From: Microbispora bryophytorum
Lineage (GTDB): Bacteria > Actinomycetota > Actinomycetes > Streptosporangiales > Streptosporangiaceae
Length of the DNA stretch: 64,000 nt
Reading direction: 5' to 3'
Assembly (NCBI RefSeq): GCF_006874465.1
Contig: NZ_VIRL01000024.1
Coordinates: 1-64,000, forward strand
The notes under the pieces are model-generated. The model was not told where the DNA came from, made no database searches, and saw only the letters and a program-made list of their open reading frames with translations. A program made the position numbers and the translations under genes. Positions 25,724 to 34,074 of the stretch are shown here, piece after piece (the first letter of the stretch is position 1; each line of letters begins with the position of its first letter).

Positions 25724-26599
25724 ATGAGCGATCCCGTACTAGTGGTCGGCGCAACGGGCCAGCAGGGCGGCGCGACCGCGCGCCGACTGCTCGCCCGGGG
25801 CCGGAGCGTACGCGCCCTGGTGCGCGACCCGGGCGGTTCCGCCGCGAGGGCCCTGGAGGAGTCGGGGGCGGAACTCGCCGTGGGCGACCTCGACGACGAG
25901 GGGTCGCTGCGCCGCGCGATGGGGGGCGTGGACGGGGTCTTCCTGGCGCTGACCATGATGCAGGGCCCGAAGATCACCGTCGAGGGCGCCGCCGCCGAGG
26001 AGCGGCGGGGCCTGACGGTGGCCCGGCTGGCGGCCGAGATCGGCACGGGCCACCTGGTGTACAGCTCGGTCCCCGGCACGGACCACCCTTCCGGAATCCC
26101 CCACATCGAGAGCAAGGCACGGATCGAGCGCGAGATCCACGCGCTCGGGCTGCCGGCGACGATCCTGCGCCCGGTCTCCTTCATGGAGAACTTCACCACC
26201 TACAACCGGCCGGTCCTGGAGGACGGCACGCTGGTCGTGCGGCTCCCCGCGCAGCCCGGCACCCCGATGCAGCTGATCGGCGTCGAGGACATCGGGGTGT
26301 TCGCCGCCCTCGCCTTCGAGCGCCCCGGACGCTTCCTCGGCCGTACGGTCGACCTGGGCGGCGACGAGCTCACCCCGCCTGAGATCGCCGCCACGTTCGG
26401 CCGGGTGTGCGGCCTGCCGGCCCGCTTCGAACGGACGCCCATCGAGCAGGTGCGCGCGTTCGACGAGTGGGTGGCCCGGATGTTCGAGTTCTTCGAGGAG
26501 CAACCGCCCGCACAGGTCGATCTGCGGGCCCTGCGCCCCGAGCACCCGGGCCTGATGACCTTGGAAACGTGGCTGCGCGCCACCGGCTGGAAAGCGTGA
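25724..26599 (+). CDS. NmrA-like NAD(P)-binding protein
   Basis: 291 residues. Rossmann motif VGATGQQGG at residues 8-16 and the atypical-SDR (NmrA/HSCARG) layout with LRPVSFMENF near residue ~150. NmrA proteins sense NADP(H) or act as quinone/flavin reductases. Likely target of the divergent MmyB regulator. Good GGAGG before the ATG. The cupin gene follows within 12 nt. Confidence 0.88.
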   Translation: MSDPVLVVGATGQQGGATARRLLARGRSVRALVRDPGGSAARALEESGAELAVGDLDDEGSLRRAMGGVDGVFLALTMMQGPKITVEGAAAEERRGLTVARLAAEIGTGHLVYSSVPGTDHPSGIPHIESKARIEREIHALGLPATILRPVSFMENFTTYNRPVLEDGTLVVRLPAQPGTPMQLIGVEDIGVFAALAFERPGRFLGRTVDLGGDELTPPEIAATFGRVCGLPARFERTPIEQVRAFDEWVARMFEFFEEQPPAQVDLRALRPEHPGLMTLETWLRATGWKA

Positions 26600-26610
26600 G
26601 GGTCAAGGAC

Positions 26611-27111
26611 ATGACCGACGGACTGCTGCTGCCGCCGGGAGGCGGCGACACGATTCAGGCGATGACGCTGAAGGTCGGCGCGGAGCAGACGGCGGGGTGG
26701 TCGGTCTTCGAGGCCGTGGTCGCCCCCGGTTTCGACGTCGGGGCGCATCTGCATCACGAGGCGGAGGAGATGTTCTACGTCATCGACGGCGAGCTCGACC
26801 TCCTCGCCTTCCATCCGGCCGCCGCGGCGGGCTCCGACTGGCGGTCCTGGCGGTCGGACAGCGGCGCCGAGGTGCTGCGGGGCGGGCCCGGGAGCTTCAT
26901 GCACGTGCCGGCCGGCTGCCCCCACGCGTTCTTCAACCCCGGCCCGGAACCGGCCCGGATGCTGTTCGTCGTGACCCCGGCGGGTCACGAGACCTACCTG
27001 CGGGAGCTCACCAGGATGCTGGCCGCGGGGCCGCCGGACCAGGCAGAGATCACGGCGCTGCGCGCCCGGCACGACATCCAGCAGCTGACCCCGCTCACGA
27101 ACCGCGCCTGA
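26611..27111 (+). CDS. Cupin-domain protein
   Basis: 166 residues from the ATG at 26611; a GTG at 26596 overlapping the NmrA stop is an alternative. Single cupin barrel with metal-binding motif 1 AHLHHEAEEMFYVIDGELDLL and motif 2 around PAGCPHAFFNPG. It resembles quercetinase/dioxygenase-like cupins and is co-transcribed with NmrA. Substrate unknown. Confidence 0.82.
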   Translation: MTDGLLLPPGGGDTIQAMTLKVGAEQTAGWSVFEAVVAPGFDVGAHLHHEAEEMFYVIDGELDLLAFHPAAAAGSDWRSWRSDSGAEVLRGGPGSFMHVPAGCPHAFFNPGPEPARMLFVVTPAGHETYLRELTRMLAAGPPDQAEITALRARHDIQQLTPLTNRA

Positions 27112-27120
27112 CCGCGACTC

Positions 27121-27177
27121 CCCCGGCGGGCGGTGGCGCACCCGGCTGGACCGCGCCGTCTCGGGAACCCGCCGGGG
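27121..27177. terminator. Inverted repeat between cupin and M50 genes
   Basis: CCCCGGCGGG (27121-27130) pairs with CCCGCCGGGG (27168-27177), followed by ATTCCTTCTT on the plus strand. It fits termination of the convergent units. Confidence 0.5.
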
Positions 27178-27218
27178 ATTCCTTCTTCGCGGAATGATGC
27201 CAAGCCGTGATGCCGAGG

Positions 27219-28445
27219 TCAGTCGCGAGGCGGGCAGACACCCCGCAAGCCGGCGGAGCGAGCCGGGCGCGTCAGTCTCGCGACGAGCCGCCTCACCCGT
27301 GGTCCGTGCCTGCGGAGCCAGGCCCTCGCCCACACCCCCTGGTAGCCGGCGACGACTCCCAGCGTCACCAGGGCGTCGACGACACCGAGCATGTCGTCGT
27401 GCCGGGAGAGCCCGTCGATGGACCGGGCGAGCAGCGCGACGGTGAAGGGGACGGAGATCAGGAGAAAGACGCCGAGGCAGAGCCCCGTTCCGGCGACGAG
27501 GAGGGCGCTGTAGAGCCTGACGAACCGGCGTTGCCGGCGCTCCAGCCCGGCGAGCGGGTCCGAGGTGGACGCCCGAGCGACCCGGCGAAGCAGATGCAGG
27601 ACGAAGGCGGTCGCGTCGGCGTAGAGGTTGCGGCACCCCGCCAGATCCTGGACCAGGAAATACAGGTCGGTGCGCATGAAGACGAAGAACTGCAACGCCA
27701 GCCCTGTCATCTCGGTGAGAGCGATGACGGACAGCAGCACGTTGCCGCCGAACAGTGCCGTCCCCAGCAGGCAGCCGGCCAGGACGCTCGCGTCCACCGC
27801 TATCCCCGCCAGGTAGACGGTCAGGCGGATCCGCCGCTCGGCGAGCCAGATGCCGGAGACATCGGTCTGCGCGGCCAGGAACTGAAGCCGTGTGTCCACC
27901 CGGATGCGTCCCGGGACTCCCGCGGCCCGCGCGGTGAGGAGGTGGGCGAGCTCGTGGAGTGAGACCAGCACCGCCACCAGGGCGACTTCACTCAGTACGA
28001 TCAGTGTGCCGTGGTCGCTCCAGAGCAAGGAGCGCCACCGGGGAACGACCTCAGGCCGGAGCACCGCGGCGACGAATCCGCTGAACACGAGCAGGCCGAG
28101 TGCGGCGTGCAGCACCGGGCTCAGCGTCCATCGCACCATCCGCCCGGTTATCCGGGGAAGCGACGGCGCAGGGGTTCCGGTGTCGGCGAAAACTCGATCG
28201 CCGATCGACTCCACCATCCCCACGGCCGCCAGGTCGTCCACGAACGCGGACACGTCGAGCTCCGCCCTCAGCTCGGTTCTGAGCTCCTCGCGGGTCTCGG
28301 GGATCGTCCGCCCGCTGTCGAGCAGTTCGATCGCACGCTTCCCGGCATGGGGCACCGCGATGCACACGCCGGTCTCCACCCGCCCGACGACCCACCCGTC
28401 CCCGTCCTCGCGAAATCCCAGGGGGCGCAGCCGGACACGCGTCAT
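27219..28445 (-). CDS. Membrane M50-type zinc metalloprotease with PqqD-like N-terminus (RiPP-type)
   Basis: 408 residues. Residues ~1-90 resemble a PqqD/RiPP-recognition-like wing (VETGVCIAVPHAGKRAIELL ...). Then come ~6 membrane segments with the zinc motif H164-E165-x-x-H168 (VSLHELAHLL) and a downstream MRTDLYFLVQD segment, the place of the third ligand in this site-2-protease branch. Such proteases occur in peptide-modification clusters and could trim or export a product. ATG overlaps the DUF6879 stop (ATGA). It is the last gene of the four-gene operon. Confidence 0.78.
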   Translation of the reverse strand: MTRVRLRPLGFREDGDGWVVGRVETGVCIAVPHAGKRAIELLDSGRTIPETREELRTELRAELDVSAFVDDLAAVGMVESIGDRVFADTGTPAPSLPRITGRMVRWTLSPVLHAALGLLVFSGFVAAVLRPEVVPRWRSLLWSDHGTLIVLSEVALVAVLVSLHELAHLLTARAAGVPGRIRVDTRLQFLAAQTDVSGIWLAERRIRLTVYLAGIAVDASVLAGCLLGTALFGGNVLLSVIALTEMTGLALQFFVFMRTDLYFLVQDLAGCRNLYADATAFVLHLLRRVARASTSDPLAGLERRQRRFVRLYSALLVAGTGLCLGVFLLISVPFTVALLARSIDGLSRHDDMLGVVDALVTLGVVAGYQGVWARAWLRRHGPRVRRLVARLTRPARSAGLRGVCPPRD

Positions 28446-29053
28446 CGCGCTGATACGCCGATCCGGGGCGGGGCCAGCGGCATCACCCGCTTGTCCACGT
28501 ACGCCAGCAGGTCTTCACCGCGGTCGTACAGGGAGGACACGATGGAACCCCACGTACGGACGGCTTCGTCGTCGTCTATCCTCCGCGCGCCGCGACACGC
28601 GCCGCCCTGCTCGTACTGAACGTGGTACATCCGCCTGCCGGGAAACACGACGAGCTCCGGAAGGGGGCCGTCCATCTCGATGGCGGCCACCTCGCGGGCG
28701 TCCAGGACTCTGCCGCGCTCTCCCAGGCGCATGCGCAGGGCGAGGAGGTGAAGTTCCCACTGCAGGTACGCGGTGAGGGGCGTCTCGACGACCCGCACGC
28801 GCCGCAGTTCTCCCTTGGCGGGAAGATCCGCGGCGATCGCTGCACGGGCCTCGTCCAGCAGCTCCAGGGACCGCCGCCAGTCTCCCTCTCGCATCGCGTT
28901 CCAGCTCGGATCCGTCCCTTCGTCGAAGGACTGGGCGCGCTCCAGTTTCCAGATCACACCGTCGACGTCGTGAAAGATTTCCAGGAAATCCGCCGCATAC
29001 TCCTCCATGGGCAGCATCGTGCCCGGTACGGCCTCCAGTCGGGGTATTTTCAT
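28442..29053 (-). CDS. DUF6879-family protein
   Basis: 203 residues, cytoplasmic. The core RRVRVVETPLTAYLQWEL ... VVFPGRRMYHVQYEQGG ... DDDEAVRTWGSIVSSLYDRGEDLLAY matches the DUF6879 family, whose members often sit beside Scr1-type regulators and DUF397 proteins. Here it is placed between a putative precursor peptide and a membrane protease. Biochemical role unknown; a partner protein or immunity factor is conceivable. Overlaps the protease gene by 4 nt. The ATG at 29053 has GGTGAGG unusually close. Confidence 0.7.
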   Translation of the reverse strand: MKIPRLEAVPGTMLPMEEYAADFLEIFHDVDGVIWKLERAQSFDEGTDPSWNAMREGDWRRSLELLDEARAAIAADLPAKGELRRVRVVETPLTAYLQWELHLLALRMRLGERGRVLDAREVAAIEMDGPLPELVVFPGRRMYHVQYEQGGACRGARRIDDDEAVRTWGSIVSSLYDRGEDLLAYVDKRVMPLAPPRIGVSAR

Positions 29054-29080
29054 GCCTCACCAGTATTCATTCTCACAAAT

Positions 29081-29125
29081 CGATGGCCCGGATGGCGATC
29101 GGAAGATCGACCGTCCGGACCATCG
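29081..29125 (-). terminator. Attenuator-like hairpin after the precursor peptide gene
   Basis: CGATGGCCCGGA (29081-29092) pairs with TCCGGACCATCG (29114-29125) with a single mismatch, beginning 4 nt after the precursor stop. A partial terminator here would let the peptide be made in excess of the downstream DUF6879 and protease, a common feature of precursor genes. Confidence 0.5.
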
Positions 29126-29129
29126 CCGG

Positions 29130-29255
29130 TCAGCTGTTCGAGTTCCCGCTGTAGGTTTGCGTGGTCTCGATTCTGTCAAGCAGCCGGATTGATATCTTTC
29201 CAACCACGTCATCGATCTCGGCAGGCTCCTGCACCGCCGGCTCCTGTCGCTCCAT
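29130..29255 (-). CDS. Putative 41-residue RiPP precursor peptide
   Basis: The ATG is preceded by an excellent AGGAGGAGGT. The peptide starts MERQEPAVQEPAE, continues as an acidic/hydrophobic leader with VVGKISIRLLDRIE and ends in the polar, Thr/Ser/Asn/Gly-rich stretch TTQTYSGNSNS. That is the leader-core pattern of ribosomally made modified peptides. It is encoded 49 nt after the ThiF-like gene and before a DUF6879 and an M50 protease gene, all on one strand. No cysteine is present, so lanthionines and thiazoles are excluded. The product class is not recognisable. Coding status is inferred from ribosome-binding site, composition and context. Confidence 0.7.
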   Translation of the reverse strand: MERQEPAVQEPAEIDDVVGKISIRLLDRIETTQTYSGNSNS

Positions 29256-29304
29256 TTCCTACCTCCTCCTGTCGCGGTTGCTTTTCACGGTAGGCCGGGT
29301 CATA

Positions 29305-30429
29305 TTAGGCGTCAATACCGCCGTCGCGGTTCCCGCGCTGTCGTGTGGCGCAGCCAGCGCATTCCGGAGAAGCTCCGTGGAGCATGTAGACATGCTGTTC
29401 GGGAGCGACCAGATTTATTCCGGTAACGTGGCTGCGCAGTGTCGCCGGAATGCCCGCCAGCATTGAGATGACCGCCTGCGCGGTGAGATGACCGGAAATA
29501 CCGGCGGAGGGTGCCAGCACTCCCGGCCCCCCGAGGTCGACGTGGACTCCGGGCGTGGTCGTCGCCTCGATCGTCGCGGTGAGGCACTCGTAGCACGGCC
29601 CGTCGGCGGTGAAGACCCCGACGCTGACGAGAGGACCGCGATACCCCCCGACCGCCCAGGGCACCCCGGCCGTCAGGCACGCCCGGTTGGCCCAGATCCG
29701 GATGCCGTCCCGGCCGCGAGGCTCGTCCGCGCACAGGGCGAGCGCGTCGAACCCGGTCAGCAGTGCGGACAGATCCGCCACGCTCTCGACCGCCCGGGTC
29801 TCTCCGGTCACGTGGACACTCGAGTTGACCCGGCCGAGGCGGTCCACCACCACGTCGGCCTTCGGTTTGCCGAGGTCCGCCTCGGTGAACAGCGCCTGAC
29901 GGGTGAGGTTCGACAGCTCCACCACATCACGGTCGACGCAGTGGATCGTCCCGACGCCCGCGGCGGCCAGCGCCCAGGCGGCGTGGCTACCGGTGCCGCC
30001 GAGTCCCAGGACCAGCACGCGTGCGCGCTTCAGCGCGACCTGCGCCTCCCACCCGTGTGCCCGGGGCACGAGGTCCACCCAACGGAAGAACGCGAGGTTC
30101 CGAGAATATCGCTCCCTCTCCGCCGCGCTGAGATCACTCGGCGGCGGGGCCGCCGCGTCCTCGAAGTAGCCGGATCGCAGCAGCAGGTCCACGACGCCGG
30201 TCGCGTGCGCTCTCCGCAGGCCGGGAAACAATACGCACAGGTGATCGGCGACGTCAGAGGGCGTGCGGGTTCCGTCCATCGCGGACAGCGCGGCCCATGC
30301 ATGACCGTTCGGGTCCGATATCTCCCCGGCGATCCCGTAGATGGAGCCGCCGATGCGAATCCTGTCGTGCCCTAATCGGTAGGGCCGATGCTCGGCCTTC
30401 ACTCTCGGCAACCGCAAGCCGACCTCCAC
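29305..30429 (-). CDS. ThiF/MccB-like E1-type adenylating enzyme with N-terminal peptide-recognition domain
   Basis: 374 residues from GTG 30429; a TTG at 30417 preceded by GGAGG is an equally good start. Residues ~5-92 look like a PqqD-type peptide-binding wing. The ThiF/E1 domain (~105-345) has the nucleotide loop LGLGGTG (141-147), D166, the LSNLTRQ arginine finger (N174, R177) and two zinc pairs CYEC (279-282) and CAGC (357-360). MccB (microcin C) and PaaA (pantocin) are characterised relatives that adenylate a precursor peptide. Here the putative substrate is the 41-residue peptide directly downstream. Confidence 0.85.
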   Translation of the reverse strand: MEVGLRLPRVKAEHRPYRLGHDRIRIGGSIYGIAGEISDPNGHAWAALSAMDGTRTPSDVADHLCVLFPGLRRAHATGVVDLLLRSGYFEDAAAPPPSDLSAAERERYSRNLAFFRWVDLVPRAHGWEAQVALKRARVLVLGLGGTGSHAAWALAAAGVGTIHCVDRDVVELSNLTRQALFTEADLGKPKADVVVDRLGRVNSSVHVTGETRAVESVADLSALLTGFDALALCADEPRGRDGIRIWANRACLTAGVPWAVGGYRGPLVSVGVFTADGPCYECLTATIEATTTPGVHVDLGGPGVLAPSAGISGHLTAQAVISMLAGIPATLRSHVTGINLVAPEQHVYMLHGASPECAGCATRQRGNRDGGIDA

Positions 30430-30457
30430 GACCGGAGGAGACGATCACGACACCGGG

Positions 30458-30487
30458 AACTTATCAATTCGAATTGCGCTCGGTCAA
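30458..30487 (-). promoter_or_regulatory. Promoter with palindromic operator for the RiPP-like operon
   Basis: On the minus strand TTGACC (30487-30482) and TAAGTT (30463-30458) are 18 nt apart. The spacer contains the perfect 12-bp palindrome CAATTCGAATTG (30465-30476), a likely repressor site. The operon start follows 28 nt later. The AT-rich patch stands out from its surroundings. Confidence 0.45.
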
Positions 30488-30673
30488 TGTCTGTTCACAA
30501 ATGCGCCGAACGCGCGATGTCGCACCGCAGGAAATAGCCGAAGACCGAAAAGAGGCCGACCGTTATGCATGTGCGGGACAGGCCGCCGAGCCGGTCGGCC
30601 CATAGAATCGCCGCGCCCGGATGATTTCTAGATTTCTTCTGGACGCGGCGGGTGCGGCAGGGCGGCGGGCGCG

Positions 30674-31447
30674 TCAGTAGGCGCGGCGCTGCCGCATGGC
30701 GGAGCGTTCGATGCGCTCGCGCGCCTCCAGGAGGCAGGAGGCGATCTCCTTCTCCCGCTCGGGTGTGAGGCGCGGGATCGGCACCGAGCAGCTGATGGCG
30801 TCGCGCGGTGGGTCGCTGATGTGCAGCGCGACGCCGAAGCACCGCAGCCCCTCGGTGTTCTCCTCGCGGTCCACCGCGTAGCCCTGCTTGCGCACCCGGT
30901 GCAGGTCGACGAGCAGCTCCTCGGCGTCCACGATCGTGTGGGCCGTCAGCGAGGGCAGCTCGGCGGGCAGCATCGCGCGCACCTCGCCCTCGTCCCTGCT
31001 CGCCAGGATCGCCTTGCCGAGCGACGTGGTGCTCGCGGGCAGTCGCCGGCCCACCCGCGAGAACGGCCGCAGGTAGTGCCGCGAGGCGCGCGTGGCGAGG
31101 TACACGATGTCGAAGTGGTCGAGACGGGCGAGGTGCACCGTCTCGCCCGTGACCTCGGCCAGCCAGTCCAGTGCGTCGTGCGCGAGCTGGACCACCGGGT
31201 CGCCGTCGATGTACGTCGCCCCGACCAGCAGAGCCCGCATGCCGATCCGGTAGAGCGTGCCGGTGACGTCGGTCTCGATCCAGCCGAGGTCGACCAGCGT
31301 GCGCAGCAGAGCGTGCAGGCTGCTCTTGGGGTAGCCCAGCTTGCCCTGTAGGTCGGTGAGGCTGTGCAGTCCGGGATACTGCGCGAAGAAGTCGAGCAGC
31401 TCGACCGTCCGGAGTGCCGACTTCACGTGCGGCACGGGTTCCGCCAT
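30674..31447 (-). CDS. IclR-family regulator of the pectin/galacturonate region
   Basis: 257 residues from the ATG at 31447 with GGAGG at 8 nt. Winged helix (~12-70, SLTDLQGKLGYPKSSLHALLRTLVDLGWIE) and IclR effector domain (~85-250, SRVGRRLPASTTSLGKAILA). IclR proteins of this kind (KdgR type) sense sugar-acid intermediates. It lies 34 nt after the enolase-superfamily gene on the same strand, so it is probably the end of the transport operon and regulates it. Confidence 0.9.
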   Translation of the reverse strand: MAEPVPHVKSALRTVELLDFFAQYPGLHSLTDLQGKLGYPKSSLHALLRTLVDLGWIETDVTGTLYRIGMRALLVGATYIDGDPVVQLAHDALDWLAEVTGETVHLARLDHFDIVYLATRASRHYLRPFSRVGRRLPASTTSLGKAILASRDEGEVRAMLPAELPSLTAHTIVDAEELLVDLHRVRKQGYAVDREENTEGLRCFGVALHISDPPRDAISCSVPIPRLTPEREKEIASCLLEARERIERSAMRQRRAY

Positions 31448-31481
31448 GTGTTGTAACCTCCCTGACCCGCCTGTCCGCCTC

Positions 31482-32645
31482 CTATTGTGAGCCGGTTCCC
31501 CAGGAGGCGACCGTCCGGGAGGCGATGTAGTCCGTATCCAGATCATCCCCTAGTCCGGGAGTGTCCGGCATCCGCACCTTTCCGCCGGCGAGCGGGTCGA
31601 CGATCGAGCGCAGGTGCGGGGCGGGCGTGTCGTAGTCCGAGTGCGGGTGCAGCAGGCCCCGTTCGTACCACTGCCCGCACAGCGTGGCACCGATCACGGC
31701 GAGGGCGCCGGAGCCGTTCCCGTGGATCTCGCAGTCCATGCCGAACGACTCGGCCAGGTGGACCGCCTTGACCGCCGGGATGATGCCGCCGGAGCCGACC
31801 ACGCCGACCCTGAGGATGTCACAGGCCCCCGCGGCCACCCACTCGGCCCGCGCCATGTGCTTGCCCCAGGAGGTCTCCGGCCCGAGGATCGGCGTCCTGA
31901 GCTGGTCGGCGAGCCATCGGTACGACTGCACCGAGGCCTCCTCCATGGGCTCCTCGTACCACGCGAAGTTCAGCTCGTCGAGGGCCCTGCCGAGGGTCAG
32001 GGCCTCGGAGCGGGAGTACCAGTGGTTGCTGTCGAGCATGAGCGCGACGTCCGGGCCGACCGCCTCCCGGACCGCGGCGCACGCCTCGATGTCGCGGTCC
32101 ACGCCGTACGGCATTGGCGGCATCCAGGTGTGCAACTTGATCCCGCGATAGCCCCGGGAGACGAGTTCCTTGGCGAAGGCGGCGTAGTCCTCGGGGGTGG
32201 CCAGGCCGCCGGGGATGTCGTCGCCGCACATCGTGCTCGCGTAGGCGGGCACCTCGGATCGGGCGCCGCCGAGGAGTTTCCAGACCGGCAGGCCGAGCCT
32301 GCGCCCGGCGAGATCCCACAGGGCCTGGTCGGCCGCGCTGAGCGCGCGGTCGGACAGGTTGCCCTGGGCGCCCCGCTGACGGCGGGCGACGCGGTGCCAC
32401 AGCCGCTCCCGGTCGAGGCTGTCCTGACCGATCAGCGCCGGCCCGATGTGGCCGGTGATCACCGTCTCCCTGACGGTGTCCGGCGCCGCCAGGCAGTGTC
32501 CGGTCGCGCCGTCGCTGTCGGTGACGGTCAGCAGCGCCTCCCGCACCTCCCGCGGCGGGCCGGGATGCCGGTGGCCGTGCCCGTCCACCACGGACCTGGT
32601 GACCGTGGTGAAGACCGTGACGATGACGCGTTCGACGACCGCCAT
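31482..32645 (-). CDS. Enolase-superfamily (mandelate racemase type) sugar-acid dehydratase or aldarolactone cycloisomerase
   Basis: 387 residues. N-terminal capping domain (~1-130) and barrel. Catalytic candidates are K170-x-H172 (GIKLHTW), metal ligands D205, E231/E232 and E257, and a His in CEIHGNGSG. The neighbourhood (uronate dehydrogenase, KdgD, KGSA dehydrogenase) points to galactarate dehydration or galactaro-lactone ring opening to 3-deoxy-2-keto-hexarate. The KxH rather than KxK motif separates it from the glucarate-dehydratase-like gene at 42416. First enzyme downstream of the transporter genes; GAGGGAAGAG ribosome-binding site. Confidence 0.82.
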   Translation of the reverse strand: MAVVERVIVTVFTTVTRSVVDGHGHRHPGPPREVREALLTVTDSDGATGHCLAAPDTVRETVITGHIGPALIGQDSLDRERLWHRVARRQRGAQGNLSDRALSAADQALWDLAGRRLGLPVWKLLGGARSEVPAYASTMCGDDIPGGLATPEDYAAFAKELVSRGYRGIKLHTWMPPMPYGVDRDIEACAAVREAVGPDVALMLDSNHWYSRSEALTLGRALDELNFAWYEEPMEEASVQSYRWLADQLRTPILGPETSWGKHMARAEWVAAGACDILRVGVVGSGGIIPAVKAVHLAESFGMDCEIHGNGSGALAVIGATLCGQWYERGLLHPHSDYDTPAPHLRSIVDPLAGGKVRMPDTPGLGDDLDTDYIASRTVASWGTGSQ

Positions 32646-32736
32646 GACTCTTCCCTCTCTCGACGATTCCGGAGGAGGGCCGGTGCGGGGTCAGGGACGC
32701 ACCGGCCCGGTCCCGGGGGCAGGCCGGGCGGCTTCG

Positions 32737-34026
32737 TCAGCCGCCGGTCGCCTTCTTCCACTCGGCCTGGGCGTCGGTCAGCTTCTGCGCCAGGGTGTCG
32801 AGGAACTCCTGGGGCTGCATCTGGCCGAGCAGCACCTTCTGGAAGAGGGGCTCGGTGTCGGCCTTGGTGATGGAGGAGAACTGCGGCAGGTAGTAGGGCG
32901 GCGACACGACCTGGGTGTTCGGGTCGTTCAGCGTGTCGACGGCCGTCTTCAGGTGCTCAAGGCCCTGCAGCCAGGAGTCGCCCTGCGCCTCGGTGTTGGC
33001 CGGGATCTGGCCCGTCTGCTGGTTCCAGTAGCTGTTGCCCTCGTGGGAGACCAGGAACTCCACGAACTTCCAGGCGGCGTCCTTGTGCTCGCTGCCCTTG
33101 AACACCGCGAAGCCGTCCACGGGGTTGGCGACGACGGTCCGCCTGCCGCCGGGGCCGGTCGGCAGTGCGAAGGCGCCGATCTTGTCCTTGCCGTGCGCCT
33201 TGACGTGGTCGTTGTAGGAGCCCAGGTTGTGGTGCATCATCGCGATCTTCCCGGTGCCGAACGCGGCGACCATCTTCGGGAAGTCGTTGGTGACGTCGGC
33301 CTCGGGGGTGTCCTTCTTGTACAGCCCGGCCATCTTGGTGAGGAACTCGACGTTCTTCGGGTCGTTGACCGTGCTCTTGCCCGACGCGTCGAAGAACTCG
33401 CTCACGCCCGAGTAGGAGTACATCTCGGCCAGGATCTGGAAGATCGAGCCGGCGCCGCCGCGGATGGTGTAGCCGTACGCGTCGGGCTTCTTGGTCAGCT
33501 TGTCGGCGTCGGCGAAGAACTCGTCCCAGGTGCCCGGCGCCTGCTGGAGCTTGTCCTTCAGGTACCACACCACGTCCATGTTGGAGGTGCCCGGCACCAG
33601 GTAGAGCTTGCCGTCGGGCACGGTCTTGCGGACCGAGTCGAGCATCGGCGCGGCCAGCTTGCCGTTCACCGCACTCGTGGTCAGCCATTCGTCCGCCGGC
33701 TCCAGCGCCTGCTGGCCGGTCAGGTTGGCCAGGTACGACGTGGTGACGCCGCCGACGTCGGGGGTGTCCCCGCCCGCGATGGCGGTGTCGTACTTCTGCT
33801 GGACGGAGGCGATGGGGATGCCGACGTACTCGACGTGGATCGAGGGGTTGGCCGCCTCGAACCGCTTGATCAGCTCCTGGTAGATCGGGGTGCGAGCGCC
33901 CCCGTTGTTGTCCCAGAACGTGATGGTCGTCTTGCCGGAGCCCTCGCCGGAACCCGAGTCCGACCCGCACCCGGTGGCGGTGACGGCGAGGACGGCGAGC
34001 GCCGCCCAGGCCACTTTCATCTTCAT
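32737..34026 (-). CDS. Sugar (oligogalacturonide/uronate?) ABC binding lipoprotein
   Basis: 429 residues. Lipobox TATGC (Cys20), a Ser/Gly linker and family-1 solute-binding fold (TTITFWDNNGGARTPIYQEL ... VDGFAVFKGSEHKDAAWKFVEFL). Strong GGAGGAA before the ATG. Encoded with two permeases and no ATPase. Substrate inferred from the adjacent pectate lyase and uronate genes. Confidence 0.85.
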   Translation of the reverse strand: MKMKVAWAALAVLAVTATGCGSDSGSGEGSGKTTITFWDNNGGARTPIYQELIKRFEAANPSIHVEYVGIPIASVQQKYDTAIAGGDTPDVGGVTTSYLANLTGQQALEPADEWLTTSAVNGKLAAPMLDSVRKTVPDGKLYLVPGTSNMDVVWYLKDKLQQAPGTWDEFFADADKLTKKPDAYGYTIRGGAGSIFQILAEMYSYSGVSEFFDASGKSTVNDPKNVEFLTKMAGLYKKDTPEADVTNDFPKMVAAFGTGKIAMMHHNLGSYNDHVKAHGKDKIGAFALPTGPGGRRTVVANPVDGFAVFKGSEHKDAAWKFVEFLVSHEGNSYWNQQTGQIPANTEAQGDSWLQGLEHLKTAVDTLNDPNTQVVSPPYYLPQFSSITKADTEPLFQKVLLGQMQPQEFLDTLAQKLTDAQAEWKKATGG

Positions 34027-34074
34027 GGTTCCTCCTGCGTACGACAGGCTGCTCTCGACAGTTCTCTGGGGGTG

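Noticed and set aside
29161-29466. Plus-strand 101-codon frame over the precursor region
   Set aside because: Antisense to the ThiF-like gene and the peptide; no ribosome-binding site.
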